Positions 10,816-22,000 of a stretch of DNA of 64,000 bases are shown one piece after another. Within the stretch, counting starts at the first letter, position 1. Each line of letters begins with the position of its first letter. This DNA is from Arenicola marina (Eukaryota; Annelida; Polychaeta; Arenicolidae): NCBI GenBank assembly GCA_964019135.1, contig OZ025253.1, positions 6,267,059-6,331,058 on the forward strand, in the 5' to 3' direction. The notes beneath the pieces were generated by a model, which worked only from the letters and a program-made list of their open reading frames with translations, was not told where the DNA came from and searched no databases. A program made the position numbers and the translations under genes.

Positions 10816-11060
10816 CGTGAACGTAAGTAACGTTTCGAAAGTAATTCTTCGTGAACTGGGAATGAGATATTAGCCGACCATCTTGATTAAGGACTTACAT
10901 TAATCGTGAACTGAGAATTTTAATATGAAATAACCGTGAATTGGGAAATCGCCAATTTATGTCATGTGTCCGTCCCTTCATTTGTATGCGCGGAGTTCTC
11001 AATTTAATTCATCGTGACCTGCAAATAAAAAAAAATGTTCTTCGTGATTTGGGAACTCGA
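10816..11060. repeat. Dispersed motif block, CGTGAACTGGGAAT type
   Basis: Six spaced copies of CGTGAAYTGGGAA-like sequence lie near 10817, 10850, 10908, 10933, 11013 and 11043. The same motif in reverse complement (ATTCCCAGTTCACG) recurs at 55610-55735 and 58040-58275, indicating one interspersed family. Confidence 0.55.
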
Positions 11061-11143
11061 CCCCCCCCCCCCCCTCCCCCCACCGCCGCCCCTCCCCCCC
11101 CCTCCCCACCCCTATGTAAGGTTGAGATAGCCAACTCCGCCGA

Positions 11144-12195
11144 CTGGCCGTGCACATCCAGTGGCTCCCCCAAACCGAGGTACTGTCCAACTAACGCGCA
11201 CAGTGATCATCTGAATCATGGCAACGAAGCGAGAAACTTGTCTGTGAACCGGCAAGGTTTGTGCCGCTCCAACTTTCAAAAGAACAACCCTGAGTTACAC
11301 TTGTTTCCGTTTTGGAGAAGAACTATGATTGGCTATCTACGGTGAGCAGAAGAAAATATCATAAATGTTTAAGTCGTTTTAAACTGGAATGCTTTTAAAC
11401 TCGAGAGTGATTGAGCGATAATGGAAGAAATTATGATATTCATTTTTTGGTCATAAACAAAATGCTATGTGTTCTGTCAATTAATTTTGATATGTCCGAT
11501 GATGGTTGAACGTTTGTCATAAACAAAATGCCATGTGTTCTGTCAATTATTTTTAATATGTCCGATGATGGTTACACGTGGCCGTAGGTGTATAACACCA
11601 CAACGGGGGGCTGCACATATAAACGTAACATAACTTACTATACATCTAAGTACATGACATTTCTGTCAGAATCTACTCGTTTTTTCAGTCTATGATCATG
11701 CATAAGCATGCACGACTATGGACTGGCCTACAGAGCACAGTACAGTGTCTGACGAGGGAGGATCCTGTCACGTGTGTGTCAGCACCAATTCAAGACGTTA
11801 TGATTCTTATAACGCAGTTGAGAAGAAGCGTTTGACAAATTACCACTCGAATAGCTTTGAGCATTTGTCATGTACACTTCAGGGCCGTCAAGCGTGGAGG
11901 ATGAAAGGCATCATGCACCCCCCCCCCCCCCCCGCACCCCCCAAAATATGAACATGTGTGCAAGTCTTGTAGATTCTAACAGAATGTCTGAAGAAAATAC
12001 GAAAGGCAGTATCATTGTTAAGTTGATGTGCTGGATATGAAATACAGATATTTCGTTGATGAGGCGATATAGTAATGGTGGGACTTATAGCTTCTTTATC
12101 CAAGGTTGAATCTTGTGTTTTATGTACTGTTGGTCTAAGGTAATTGTTCAGCTTCATTGTTCAGCTGAAATTGGATATCAGACTTCAGCATTTCA
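11144..12195. repeat. Paralogous block C, copy 1
   Basis: The block is collinear with 35958-37148 (for example GCGCACAGTGATCATCTGAA, TTTTAAACTGGAATGCTTTT, GACTGGCCTACAGAGCACAG). It preserves the uninterrupted site GAACCGGCAAGG around 11249-11252, where copy 2 carries a 233-bp insertion. A poly(C) run lies at about 11919-11936. No supported gene. Confidence 0.8.
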
Positions 12196-12640
12196 AGAAG
12201 CAAGTCAATGCTGGTGTATGGCAAGCCATTTTGTCTGTTCATACTTATTTGGACATTTTATCTAAATAATTTCAAACATATCCAAATAGTCGCACATATC
12301 TTTCAATATGTGCATATATGTACAAACATTTGCACTTATCATTAAATGATTTCAACATATTTATATTTTATTAATATTTCCATTAATAAGTCATTAATTC
12401 AATTCGACGTTAATTTCAGGTAATCACAAATATTTGCACAAATCTTTACATATTAGCAGTTTTGTGCAAATATTTCCACATGCTATGTGCAAATATTTAA
12501 TTGCACGTATATGGCACGAAATATTTAGAGATATATAGACCAATTATTTATTGATATGTTGAATTGATTTCATGATAAGTTATTTGATTTTATAATATGT
12601 AGAATTTATTTAATAATATGTGGATCTATGTTGAAATCGT
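12196..12640. other. AT-rich stretch, short ATTTGCAC/CATATGTGCA motifs
   Basis: Repeated words such as ATATTTGCACA and ATATGTGCA are scattered here without a fixed period. No gene is seen. Confidence 0.5.
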
Positions 12641-12649
12641 TTACTGATG

Positions 12650-12955
12650 CGTGCAAATATCTTGACATGTAAAGTTTTTTTAAAGATATGTGTAAATGAG
12701 TATTTATAGATATGTGTAAATGAGCATTTATAGATATGTGTAAATGAGTATTTATAGATATGTGTAAATGAGTATTTATAGATATGTGTAAATGAGTCTT
12801 TATAGATATGTGTAAATGAGTATTTATAGATATGTGTAAATGAGTATTGATATATATGTGTAAATGAGTCTTTATAGATATGTGTAAATGAGTATTTATA
12901 GATATGTGTAAATGAGTATTGATAGATATGTGTAAGTGAGCATTTATAGATAAGT
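12650..12955. repeat. 24-bp AT-rich minisatellite
   Basis: About 12 head-to-tail units of 24 bp share GATATGTGTAAATGAGTATT. The period is a multiple of three, so a repetitive open frame runs on the minus strand; there is no evidence it is translated. Confidence 0.9.
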
Positions 12956-13994
12956 GGACTTGTAATATACTAGCGTGACAGGACATTTCTGGCTTCGCAT
13001 CTACTTTTTAGTTTCTTGTAGGTTATAGCATTATCTTCATACAATGCGGAACCTAACTATGATTTCCATTTGATAGAGTTTTGATAAAGATTTCTCATGA
13101 GAAAAATGCGTATGAGCAGCTTTAACTTAAACTGGCATATGATGTGCGACGGTATTATGAATACGACTCGCATTGGTGTGGTGGTTATTATTTACGGCAA
13201 ATGCCAAGAGAGAAACTGATACTTGTACCAAACGCGAGATTCGCACGCCACACCTGTATGGGTACATCATGACTGTACCTTTATGGGTACATCATGACTG
13301 TGCGGCCGGGCTCGCATCCAAGGTGAAGGGGGGGGGGGGCTCGATGGCTCAGTGGGTTAGATGCTACGGCAATTTTACTAGGACATTCTATAGCCGTAGC
13401 AGACATAGGTATCGTCTGTACTTTGGTATCGTCCACCCCGTGTCTCCAGTACTAGCCTCTATAGGTGCGAACGTATGAACACCCATAAAATACCTCACGA
13501 TCCTGTAATCAATGGAGAGCACCATAGTCCGCTACCGGCACAACTCCTGCGTGGTAAAAATGAGTAAAGGTTTCGTAACCAGGTTTTTTTTATCTATTTA
13601 TGTTCGATTGCTGCCGTATCTTTTGCTACTGCTTTACTTTCATGTCATTCAAATGGCGCGTACAACACCCCAGTACAAGTGTCAGCAGCTGAGAAATGAC
13701 GTTTGAAAATGTTCTGCGTAAGCTAGGTGTGGTTTCTGAATGCCGTCCGGGTCGGGCTAAAGGCTCCCTATCCGCTGCACTTAGCTATTTTGTACCTGTC
13801 ATGCCAGGCGGCTTATCTTTGAACATGTCTCCTCTTCTGCCCTCGCATGAAAACTCGCACAGGATATGGCGGCTCGCGCGATGAAAAATCTGTCTGTCAG
13901 TTCACGGGCGGGGAGGGGGGGGGGTAAATATTAAAGTAAGCGTGCCTGCACTGAAATGCGACATGGAAAAAATATAACCCTTCAGCCCGGATGT
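12956..13994. other. No gene recognised
   Basis: Short unsupported open frames only. Near 13340-13370 there is an A-box-like GATGGCTCAGTGGGTTAGAT without a matching B-box. A G-tract lies at 13328-13339 and another at about 13912-13924. Confidence 0.5.
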
Positions 13995-15552
13995 TGAAGC
14001 TGAGAAGGGTCCAACTTGGGTAGAATGAGTTCTTTGCTGAGAAGAAGGGTCCAACTTGGGTGAAATGAACTCTCTGCTGACTAGGCGAGGGGCCCAACTT
14101 GTGTGGAATGAACTCTCTTCTGAGAAGGCGAGGGGTCGAACTTGGGGGGAAAGAACTCTCCTCTGACAAGGAGAGGGGTCAACCTGGGTGGAATGCTCTA
14201 TTCCAACAAGGAGAGGTGTTAAACTTGAGTGGAATGAACTCTCTTCCAACAAGGCGAGGCGTCCAACTTGGGGGGAATGAACTCTCTTCCGAAAAGGCGA
14301 GGCGTCCAACTTGGGTGGAATGAACTCTTTTCCGACAAGACGAGGGGTCCAACTTGGGGGGAGGGAACTCTATTCTGACAAGGAGAGGGGTTAAACTTGA
14401 GTGGAATGAAGTCTCTTCTGACAAGGGGAGAGGGGTCAACTTGGGTGAAGTAAACTTATCTGACAAAGTGAGGGGTCCAACTTGGGTGGAATGAACTCTC
14501 TTCTGACAAGGAGAGGGGTCCAACTTGGGTAGAATGAACTCTCTTCCGACAAGGAGAGAGGTATAACTTGGGTGGAATGAACTATCTTCTGACACAGAGA
14601 GAGATCCAACTTGGGTGAAATCAATCTTTTTCGACAAGAAGCGAGGTCCAACTTTGGTTGAATGAACTCTCTTCTGACCAGGAGAGGGGTCCAAATTGGG
14701 TGGCATGAACTCTCTTCTGACAAGGAGAGGGGTCCACCTTGGGTGGAATGAACTTTCTTCTGATTAGAAGTGGGGTCCAACTTGGGTGGAATGAACTCTC
14801 TTCCAACAAGGAGGGGGGTTAAGCTTGAATGGAATGAACTCTCTTCTGACAAGGAGAGGGGTCCAACTTGGGTGGAATGAAATTTCTTCTGACAAAGTGA
14901 GAGGTTCCACTTGGGTGGAATGAACTCTCTTCTGACAAAGTGAGAGGTTCCACTTTGGTGGAATGAACTCTCTTCTGACAAAATGAGAGGTCCAACTTGG
15001 GTGAAATAAACTCTCTTCCGACAAGGAGAGAGGTATAACTTGGGTGAAATGAACTGTCTTCGGACACGGAGAGAGGTTCAAATTGGGTGGAATGAATCTC
15101 CTTCGACAAACAGCAAGGTCCAACTTGGGTGGAATGAACTTTTTTCTGACAAGAAGGGAGGCCCAACTTGGTTGGAATGAACTCTCTTCTTACAAAGAGA
15201 GGGGTCAACTTGCGCCGAATGAACTCTCTTCTGACCAGGATAGGGGTCCAACTAGGGTGGAATGAACTCTCTTCCGACAAGACAAGGGGTCCGACTTGGG
15301 TGGAATGAACCATATTCCAACAAGGAGAGGGGTTAAACTTGAGTGGAATGAACTCTCTTCCGACAAGGCGAGGGGTCCAACTTGGGGGGAGGGAACTCTT
15401 TTCCGACAAAGTGACGGGTCCAACTTGAGGGAAATAAACTCTCTTCCAACAAGGAGAGGGGATAAACTTGAGTGGAATGTACTCTCTTCTGACAAGGAGT
15501 GGGGTCAATTTGGGTGGAATGAACTCTTCTTACAAAGTGAGGGGTCCAACTT
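13995..15552. repeat. 43-bp minisatellite, segment 1
   Basis: About 36 units of 43 bp share TCCAACTTGGGTGGAATGAA, CTCTCTTCTGACAAGGAGA and GGGG. Period 43 is not a multiple of three, so repetitive frames rotate every 129 bp. The array continues as segment 2 (17198-17800) beyond a LINE insertion and recurs at 37150-37480. Confidence 0.92.
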
Positions 15553-17197
15553 TTTGTTTTTTAATATTCTACAGCGTATAACTGTTTCAACATACGAAAT
15601 CCTTGCTTTACATTCAACTTATCACCCAAACATCGTGTCTTATAAATATATTTCTTAAAGGTAAGGAATATTTGATCAATCAATTGATATTTTGCATCTG
15701 TCACGCCTAAAAGAATGTTTTCCATCGATAGATAGCTTGTAATGTCTATAAAGGGCCATAAACAATATTTCGCTTGCTGCCAAAGCATCCGGGTTTCCCC
15801 ACATGACCAAAATAAATGTTCTATTGTTTCCGTGTCAGTTTTACACAGAGGGCAAAGATCCGTCTCAGTTATACCCCATTGATAGAGCTGGTGATTTGTG
15901 GGCAAGATTAGTTGCAAAATTTTATATTGAAATGCATTATATTTCCTATCTGATGTAGTTTTAAATGTTCTAGTATAGATTTCCGTCCAGTTAACATTTA
16001 AATCATCTACTTTTAATATGTTATTCCATCTCAGTTTTCTCTTATTCATCAGCGAGCCATCCTCTATCAAAGTCATATAAACATAATTGCATGCTTTCTT
16101 GCTAATATAAAAGCCATTTAATGTATCCATTTTTACCCCTCGGCTATTACTACAAATGTTTTCTAGCGACCAATGTTCTTTTACTACTCTTACTAGATAG
16201 AGGTAGTCTAAATAGTTAATAGTAGAATTATATTTTGCTTTAAAATTGTCATAGGAAATAAATTTATTCGTTACAAGGAGATCTTGAATCAATACACATT
16301 TATTTTGTATCGATATCTGTTTCAATTTTTGCAGATTGGGATTTTTTAGGTACCAGGCATTCCAGAAGGTGTAATGTAATTCATTGCCTGGTGTATATAT
16401 CTTTTTCTGAAAAATAGGTGCTCATTCAACCTTTCCAGAAGGTGCTCTTAATATCTTTTAAGTAGGTTTGCAATGACAATTGGTCTAGTCTCCATATGAG
16501 TTCCTCGTTTTTTTCGACTAAAATATATCTCGCAAGTGTTAACCAGCAGGGGTCTTCACATGAATTATGCATTTTATTTACCCAAACAGCTTTTAACGCT
16601 TTAATTAAACTAGGAACATGGGTACACTTTAACCTCCCGTTGGAATATTCCTGCGCTATTATAAGAGAAGATATGTTAGCCCGTTTACCATCCCATAGAA
16701 AACCATTTATCATTCGCTGAAGTCGCTGAACACTGAAAGAAAATGAATAAGCTTCGGGATTAGTGAAGTCTTAATTACAGTGACCTTACCTATGAGCGAT
16801 AGCGCTTTGGATTTATACCTTCTTAATATTTGATAAATTTCTATCTCTTTTGCCTCGAAGTTTATTTCGACCATTCGCTTTAATTCTGCATTAAAATATA
16901 TTCATAGATACTTAAAATTATCAGTCCAATGTAGATGATATTCCGGACATAACTGTTCTACTGACCCAGCTATATTTCCTATCCATACAGCATGTGTTTT
17001 ATCCAAGTTAATCTTTAAGCCTGAGACTAATTGAAAAAGTCTAAATGCTTTTAGCGCAGCTCTTAATGAAGACTCCTCTCCGTTTAGGAGTAAAAATGTA
17101 TCATTTCCAATTGTAATGCCTTTAATATCTTTATTTTGGTTTATAAATTGTGCTAATGGTTCTATTGGCAAAATAAATAAATATGGTGATACTGGGT
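15553..17197 (-). pseudogene. 5'-truncated, dead LINE (L1/Tx1-like) inside the 43-bp array
   Basis: Minus-strand fragments in order are the end of the RT palm (DPVSPYLFIL then PIEPLAQFIN), KINLDKTHAVWIG, the post-RT region (FLWDGKRANISS, HVPSLIKALKAVWVNKM) and the C-terminal zinc motif (CPLCKTDTETIEHLFWSC). The element is cut off at the GDP motif of the RT and has lost the YADD active site (only NDTFLLL remains), so it is inactive. The low-coordinate end is T-rich (poly(A) on the element strand). The flanks on both sides read GAGGGGTCCAACTT, consistent with a target-site duplication but indistinguishable from the repeat unit itself. It belongs to the same broad clade as the full LINE at 19553 but to a different family. 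Confidence 0.8.
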
Positions 17198-17805
17198 CTT
17201 TGAGGGGTCCAACTTGGGTGGAATGAAGTCTCCTCTGACAAGGAGAGGGGTCAACTTATGCGGAATAAACTCTTTTGACAAAGTGAGGGGTCCAACTTGG
17301 GTAGAATGAACTCTCTTTTGACAAGTAGAGGGGTTCCACTTGGGTGGAATGAACTCTCATCCGACAAGGAAAGAGGTATAACTTGGATCAAATGAACTCT
17401 CTTCTGACAGGGAGAGAGGTTCAATTGGGTGGAATGAATCTCCTTCGACAAGGAGCGAGGTCCAACTTGGGTGCAATGAACTCTCTCCGACAAGGAGAGA
17501 GGTATAACTTGGGTAGAATGAACTATCTTCTGACACGGAGAGACATCCAACTTGGGTGAAATCAATCTTTTTCGACAAGAAGCGAGGTCCAACGTGTGTA
17601 GAATGAACTCTCTTCTGACCAGGAGAGGGGTCCAAATTGGGTGGCATGAACTCTCTTCTGACAATCAGAGGGGTCCACCTTGGGTGGAATGAACTCTTTT
17701 CTGACAAGGAATGGGTTCTAACTTCGGTGGAATGAACTCTCTGCTGACAAAGAGGGGGGTCGAACTTGGATGGAATAAAATCTCTTTCGTCAAGGAAAGG
17801 GGTCC
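17198..17805. repeat. 43-bp minisatellite, segment 2
   Basis: About 14 further units of the 43-bp repeat resume directly after the 5' end of the LINE fragment. This shows that the LINE landed inside a pre-existing array. Confidence 0.9.
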
Positions 17806-17810
17806 AACTA

Positions 17811-18181
17811 ATGCGCTGACCACTACACCATGGATGCCCCGGATCTAATGCGCTGGCCACTACACCAGGGAGGCCCCCTATCTAATGCGCTATCCACTAC
17901 ACCAGGGAGTCCACCGGTCTATTGTGCTAACAAATACACCAGCGCTGTCCAGTACACTAGGATCGAAAACCCCAGACTAGTGCGCTAACCATAACACCAG
18001 GGAGGCTCCGGTCTAATGCGCTGACCAGTACGCCAGAGAGGCCGCCGGACTAAGGCGCTGTCCACTACACTAGCGGGGCCCCTGGTCTAGTGCGCTACTT
18101 ACTACACCACGGAGGTCCCGATCTACTGCGCTGTCCACTACACTATGGAGGCCACCGGTCTACTGTGCTAACTAATAACAA
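17811..18181 (-). repeat. 37-bp tandem array of tRNA 5'-half-like units
   Basis: About ten imperfect units, mostly 37 bp, read on the minus strand as TGGTGTAGTGGTTAGCGCA followed by TTAGACCGG and a GGCCTCC spacer. TGGTGTAGTGG matches the pol III A-box consensus (TRGYNNARNGG), and the flanking bases match a tRNA D-arm and 5' anticodon stem. No B-box (GGTTCGANNCC) is present in any unit. The array abuts the end of the 43-bp minisatellite. Confidence 0.75.
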
Positions 18182-18673
18182 CAGGGGCAGAAAGTCACAC
18201 AATTTGTTTAATGAGATTGCGATACACGATACACGATTTTAGCGAACTTTACAAATATCAAACTGTCTTACTAGCGCATCATCATATACGTTAACGTGCG
18301 CACACCACAAAAATAATTTACATGTATATAGATGGATGGATTAGTCGATTCTCACCGATAAACCTGCTGAATACGCGTTGGCGTAGCTTCGTAATCTCAG
18401 CGCCTAGATATGCATAAGTCGTTATAAATCAGCGGTGTAATAGAAACCATGGTGCCTGGAAACCTAAACGCGCAGTGCCTTTACGATGTATATTTCAATC
18501 ATCCCACAGATTCAAACAGAATCTTCGCAAGTATTACAAAGTTGCCACACATCTGGAGTGCAATGTGGACCGCAGCGTTTATCTTCAACATCGAGAGCTG
18601 GAGAGTGAATCTCTGGCGGGTCCACGTAGTCTGCTGACTATGATAAGATACGGGTACTACGCACGCACGCTGC
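18182..18673. other. 3' flank of gene B
   Basis: Non-repetitive sequence directly downstream of the gene B stop. A weak minus-strand ATTAAA lies near 18207-18212, but no clear AATAAA poly(A) signal was found, so the 3' end is undefined. Confidence 0.4.
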
Positions 18674-19048
18674 CTATTTCATCAACTCCTTTTTGACGAA
18701 TATGAAGTCATCGACGTACAGACCAATGCGCTCGTCGTGAAAGTGAATGTCGGCGTGACTGACGTATCCTTGAGATCCCATGAACTCTAGGTACGACTGC
18801 TTCCCGCTCCGGCCGTGTGCGTACTCCACGGCCAGGGTCGATATATCCAGACGATCAAAGGGAATCGTCTTCAGGACCTCCAGTTCGAATCCCTCGACAT
18901 CCAGACTGAAGAAGTCCACGTGAGTGATCTTGATAGCCAGAAGAATTGACTCCAGTGGGAAGCAGGGCACTTTTGTACCTCCTTTCCCCCCTGCCTTCGT
19001 CTTGTCCAGCAGTTTTCCGAGGCCTCCCGAAGATTCCTTGAACTCCAT
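18674..19048 (-). CDS. Gene B exon 3 (FkbM domain, second half, stop)
   Basis: The exon opens directly after the acceptor CTACCGCTAG with codon ATG (internal Met196) and ends at TAG 18674-18676. It encodes 124 residues with the FkbM core FPLESILLA, FFSLDVEGFELEVLK and the C-terminal strand YVDDFIFVKK. Confidence 0.87.
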   Translation of the reverse strand: MEFKESSGGLGKLLDKTKAGGKGGTKVPCFPLESILLAIKITHVDFFSLDVEGFELEVLKTIPFDRLDISTLAVEYAHGRSGKQSYLEFMGSQGYVSHADIHFHDERIGLYVDDFIFVKKELMK

Positions 19049-22000
19049 CTAGCGGTAGAGGAAGAAAGGAACATACAGAAAAAGGACGCACGCTAAGGAT
19101 CGCGACAACGAATGTGTATTGCGTTTTGGGGTTTAAAGGGGAAGCCAATTCGGGCCTTAAGGGCAGTGCCAATGAGATGATATAGTCCAAGTATAAGTTT
19201 TCTGAAGGAAAACAATTAATAGTTACGAATTAGCATAGCAAAAAAGTATTTCATGCTCAAAACCCCTATTGTCGCCCATAAGTGTACTTTCAATTTAATT
19301 CCCCCCGGCCTCCTGTCAACCAATCAGGATGAAGGACCGTACGCGGGTCACCACGTCACGGGAGCGAGTGATGGCGTACATGTGCATGTAAATACAGGCC
19401 AGAAGATATGGAGCGGTTTATAGTTATATGATGAATTCAACTATGGAACGTGCGTATGTGGATTTGTAAACCGTCAACTATTTAACATGTTTAATGACCT
19501 CACTGGGTAACGAGTTTCGGACAGTCGATTGACTAACTAACCATCTAAACTTGGTGACTCTCTCGGATCTCTCCGTTAAATTTTTGGTTGCACTTTTGAA
19601 ACGGTCCCTTAAGAAATCGAAGCTGTTTTTTCGTGTTCACGCAAAGGCCCGAATCGTGTCTATTTCACTACTAATGTGTTACTCGCGTATGTTCGCCATC
19701 CTCAGGCCAGTCTTCCCAGCGAGGTCGCATATTTGTTGGTTATCGAGCTATCGAAATGTATCACTTTTGGCCTCTACAGGTATTCCGCCTGTGACAAGCG
19801 CTACAGGCATACTTGCGTCCACCTTGAGTCATTCACATGTTGAATGTGGTAATGAGCTTGTTAACTGCAAAATGTGTAGATTTCACCAAAAGCTACGCGT
19901 GTGTTGGCCCTGCGTAAATTGAGTTTGCATCTCGTGTTTCTCAGCCCGCCATCACGCTCCACCCGATATGACGCATATTGATCTAATTTCGCCCCCTCCC
20001 GTTCTTCCCCATCCTCTTGGTGTTTATGATAGAATGTTATCTAACTTTCAACAGAAACCCATTTGCACTATAATACTTTTATTTAAACTTCGTAAAACCC
20101 CGAATATGGCATGGCATAATGAAAAATGTGAAATGCGAAAGCGCGCATCTGGCAAGGTGTTAACACAATCGGTGCAGCGTCAGAAATAACAATTGCCTGT
20201 TTAAATGTGAGAGGCATAGGTTCGGCATTAAAACGCTGTGATGTACTGGCTTGGCTTAAGGACAAGTCATTATCAGTATACTGTATACAAGATGTTCATA
20301 TAAGCCCTGAAATAGAGCGTTCACTCCGAGATTTCTGGCCTGGCGATTATTATGTAAACTCCCCATCGTCACAAGCGAGGGGTGTAGCCATTCTGTTGTC
20401 AAAAGGTATAGACTATACTCTGCATGGTCAATACAAGGATGAGAATGGGAATCTTTTAGTGCTCGATCTTACGTTAAAGGAATATCGATTTACCCTGGTT
20501 AGTGTATATGGACCGAACAGTGATACGCCATCGTTCTATGCAAATCTACAACAACAGATAGAAAACTTTGGTAACGCAAGTGTCATAATATGTGGGGATT
20601 GGAATATGGTATTAGACTTTAAGAGGGATACGAGGGGATACAAGAGAGAAAATAACAAAAAGGCCAAAGAAACCGTCTTATTGCTTATAGAAACTTTAGA
20701 TGTTGTTGATTGCTGGCGAGTACAACACCCAAATAGCCATCGGTATACTTGGACAAACCAACAGCGAAAGTCTCAGAGAGCCAGACTAGACTTTTTCTTG
20801 ATGTCCTCAGACATCTTTGCTCTCTGTGAAAAGACAGATATCATGTCGGGTTACCGCACTGATCACTCGCTGGTGACCGTAACGATTAACTTCCAGTGTA
20901 CCCCCAGGGGAAAGGGCTTTTGGAAGCTTAATGTGTCCCTACTGCATGACCCCGAGTATGCTGTGGTGGTGAAAAAATGCATTAGAGATCTTGAGGAACA
21001 GTATTGTGTATCAAACACCATTGTATGTGACCAAACGCGTGAGAAAGTAGAATTTGTAATTAATGATCAACTGTTTTGGGAAATGCTGAAGATGGAAATT
21101 AGAGGGCGAACTATTAGCTATAGCGCACATAAGAAAAAAAAGACGGTACGAGAAGAGGAGGGTCTCGAGAAGCGAATAAACGAATTAAATAGAGTAGTTG
21201 ACAACGTAAGCTCCGGGTCAGATGAACAGAATGAACTGCAAGAACTAAAAGATCAGCTTGAGAAAATCAGAATTGGGAAAACGCGGGGTATTTTAGTTAG
21301 GGCAAGGGCAAATTACTATGAAGCCGGAGAAAAACCTTCACGGTATTTTTGCCGTTTGGAAAAAAAAACTACGTAAACAAACAAATAAACAGAATTATTG
21401 TCGACGGGAAGGAAATAATACGCAAAGAAGATATCCTCAACGAGCAAATGCACTTTTACAACAGACTCTATTCGAATTGTGATCGTGCAGAGGGATGTGA
21501 TTTTGCCACCTTTTTAAACCCCCATAATGTCGTACCATTGCACGTATCTGAAAGGGAGAAATGTGACGCACCATTAAGTTGTGACGAAATAAAGGAGGCA
21601 ATAAAGGGATCGAAAAATAATAAATCCCCAGGTAATGATGGATTACCGGTAGAATTTTACAAATTTTTTTGGAAGGATTTAGGTCATTACCTGATGCGGA
21701 GTTTTACGCGTGCTTTCGAGTCCGGTTCTCTTTCCATAACACAGAAACAAGGTGTCATCACGTGTCTCCCAAAAGGCGACAGACAGAGGGAACTGCTTAA
21801 AAACTGGCGACCTATCTCGTTATTAAACGCTGATTACAAGGTTTTATCCGGAGCTATCGCCGCTAGGCTGAAAACGGTATTGAGTAGAATAATTAGTCAG
21901 GATCAAAAAGGGTTTTTAAAGGGTAGATATATAGGAGAAAACATTAGATTGGTATACGATATGATGCACTACTTAGTCCAACATAGCCGTACTGGCATCC

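Noticed and set aside
13340..13450. tRNA or SINE head with A-box-like GATGGCTCAGTGGGTTAGAT
   Set aside because: No B-box within a suitable distance and no matching arms.
13902..15508. Several 100-230-codon minus-strand frames with recurring SEESSFHPSWTPLL-like text
   Set aside because: They are translations of the 43-bp minisatellite.
19551..19922. LINE ORF1 with a zinc knuckle
   Set aside because: Only loosely spaced Cys/His residues, no CCHC spacing and no coiled coil or RRM. It is left as 5' region.
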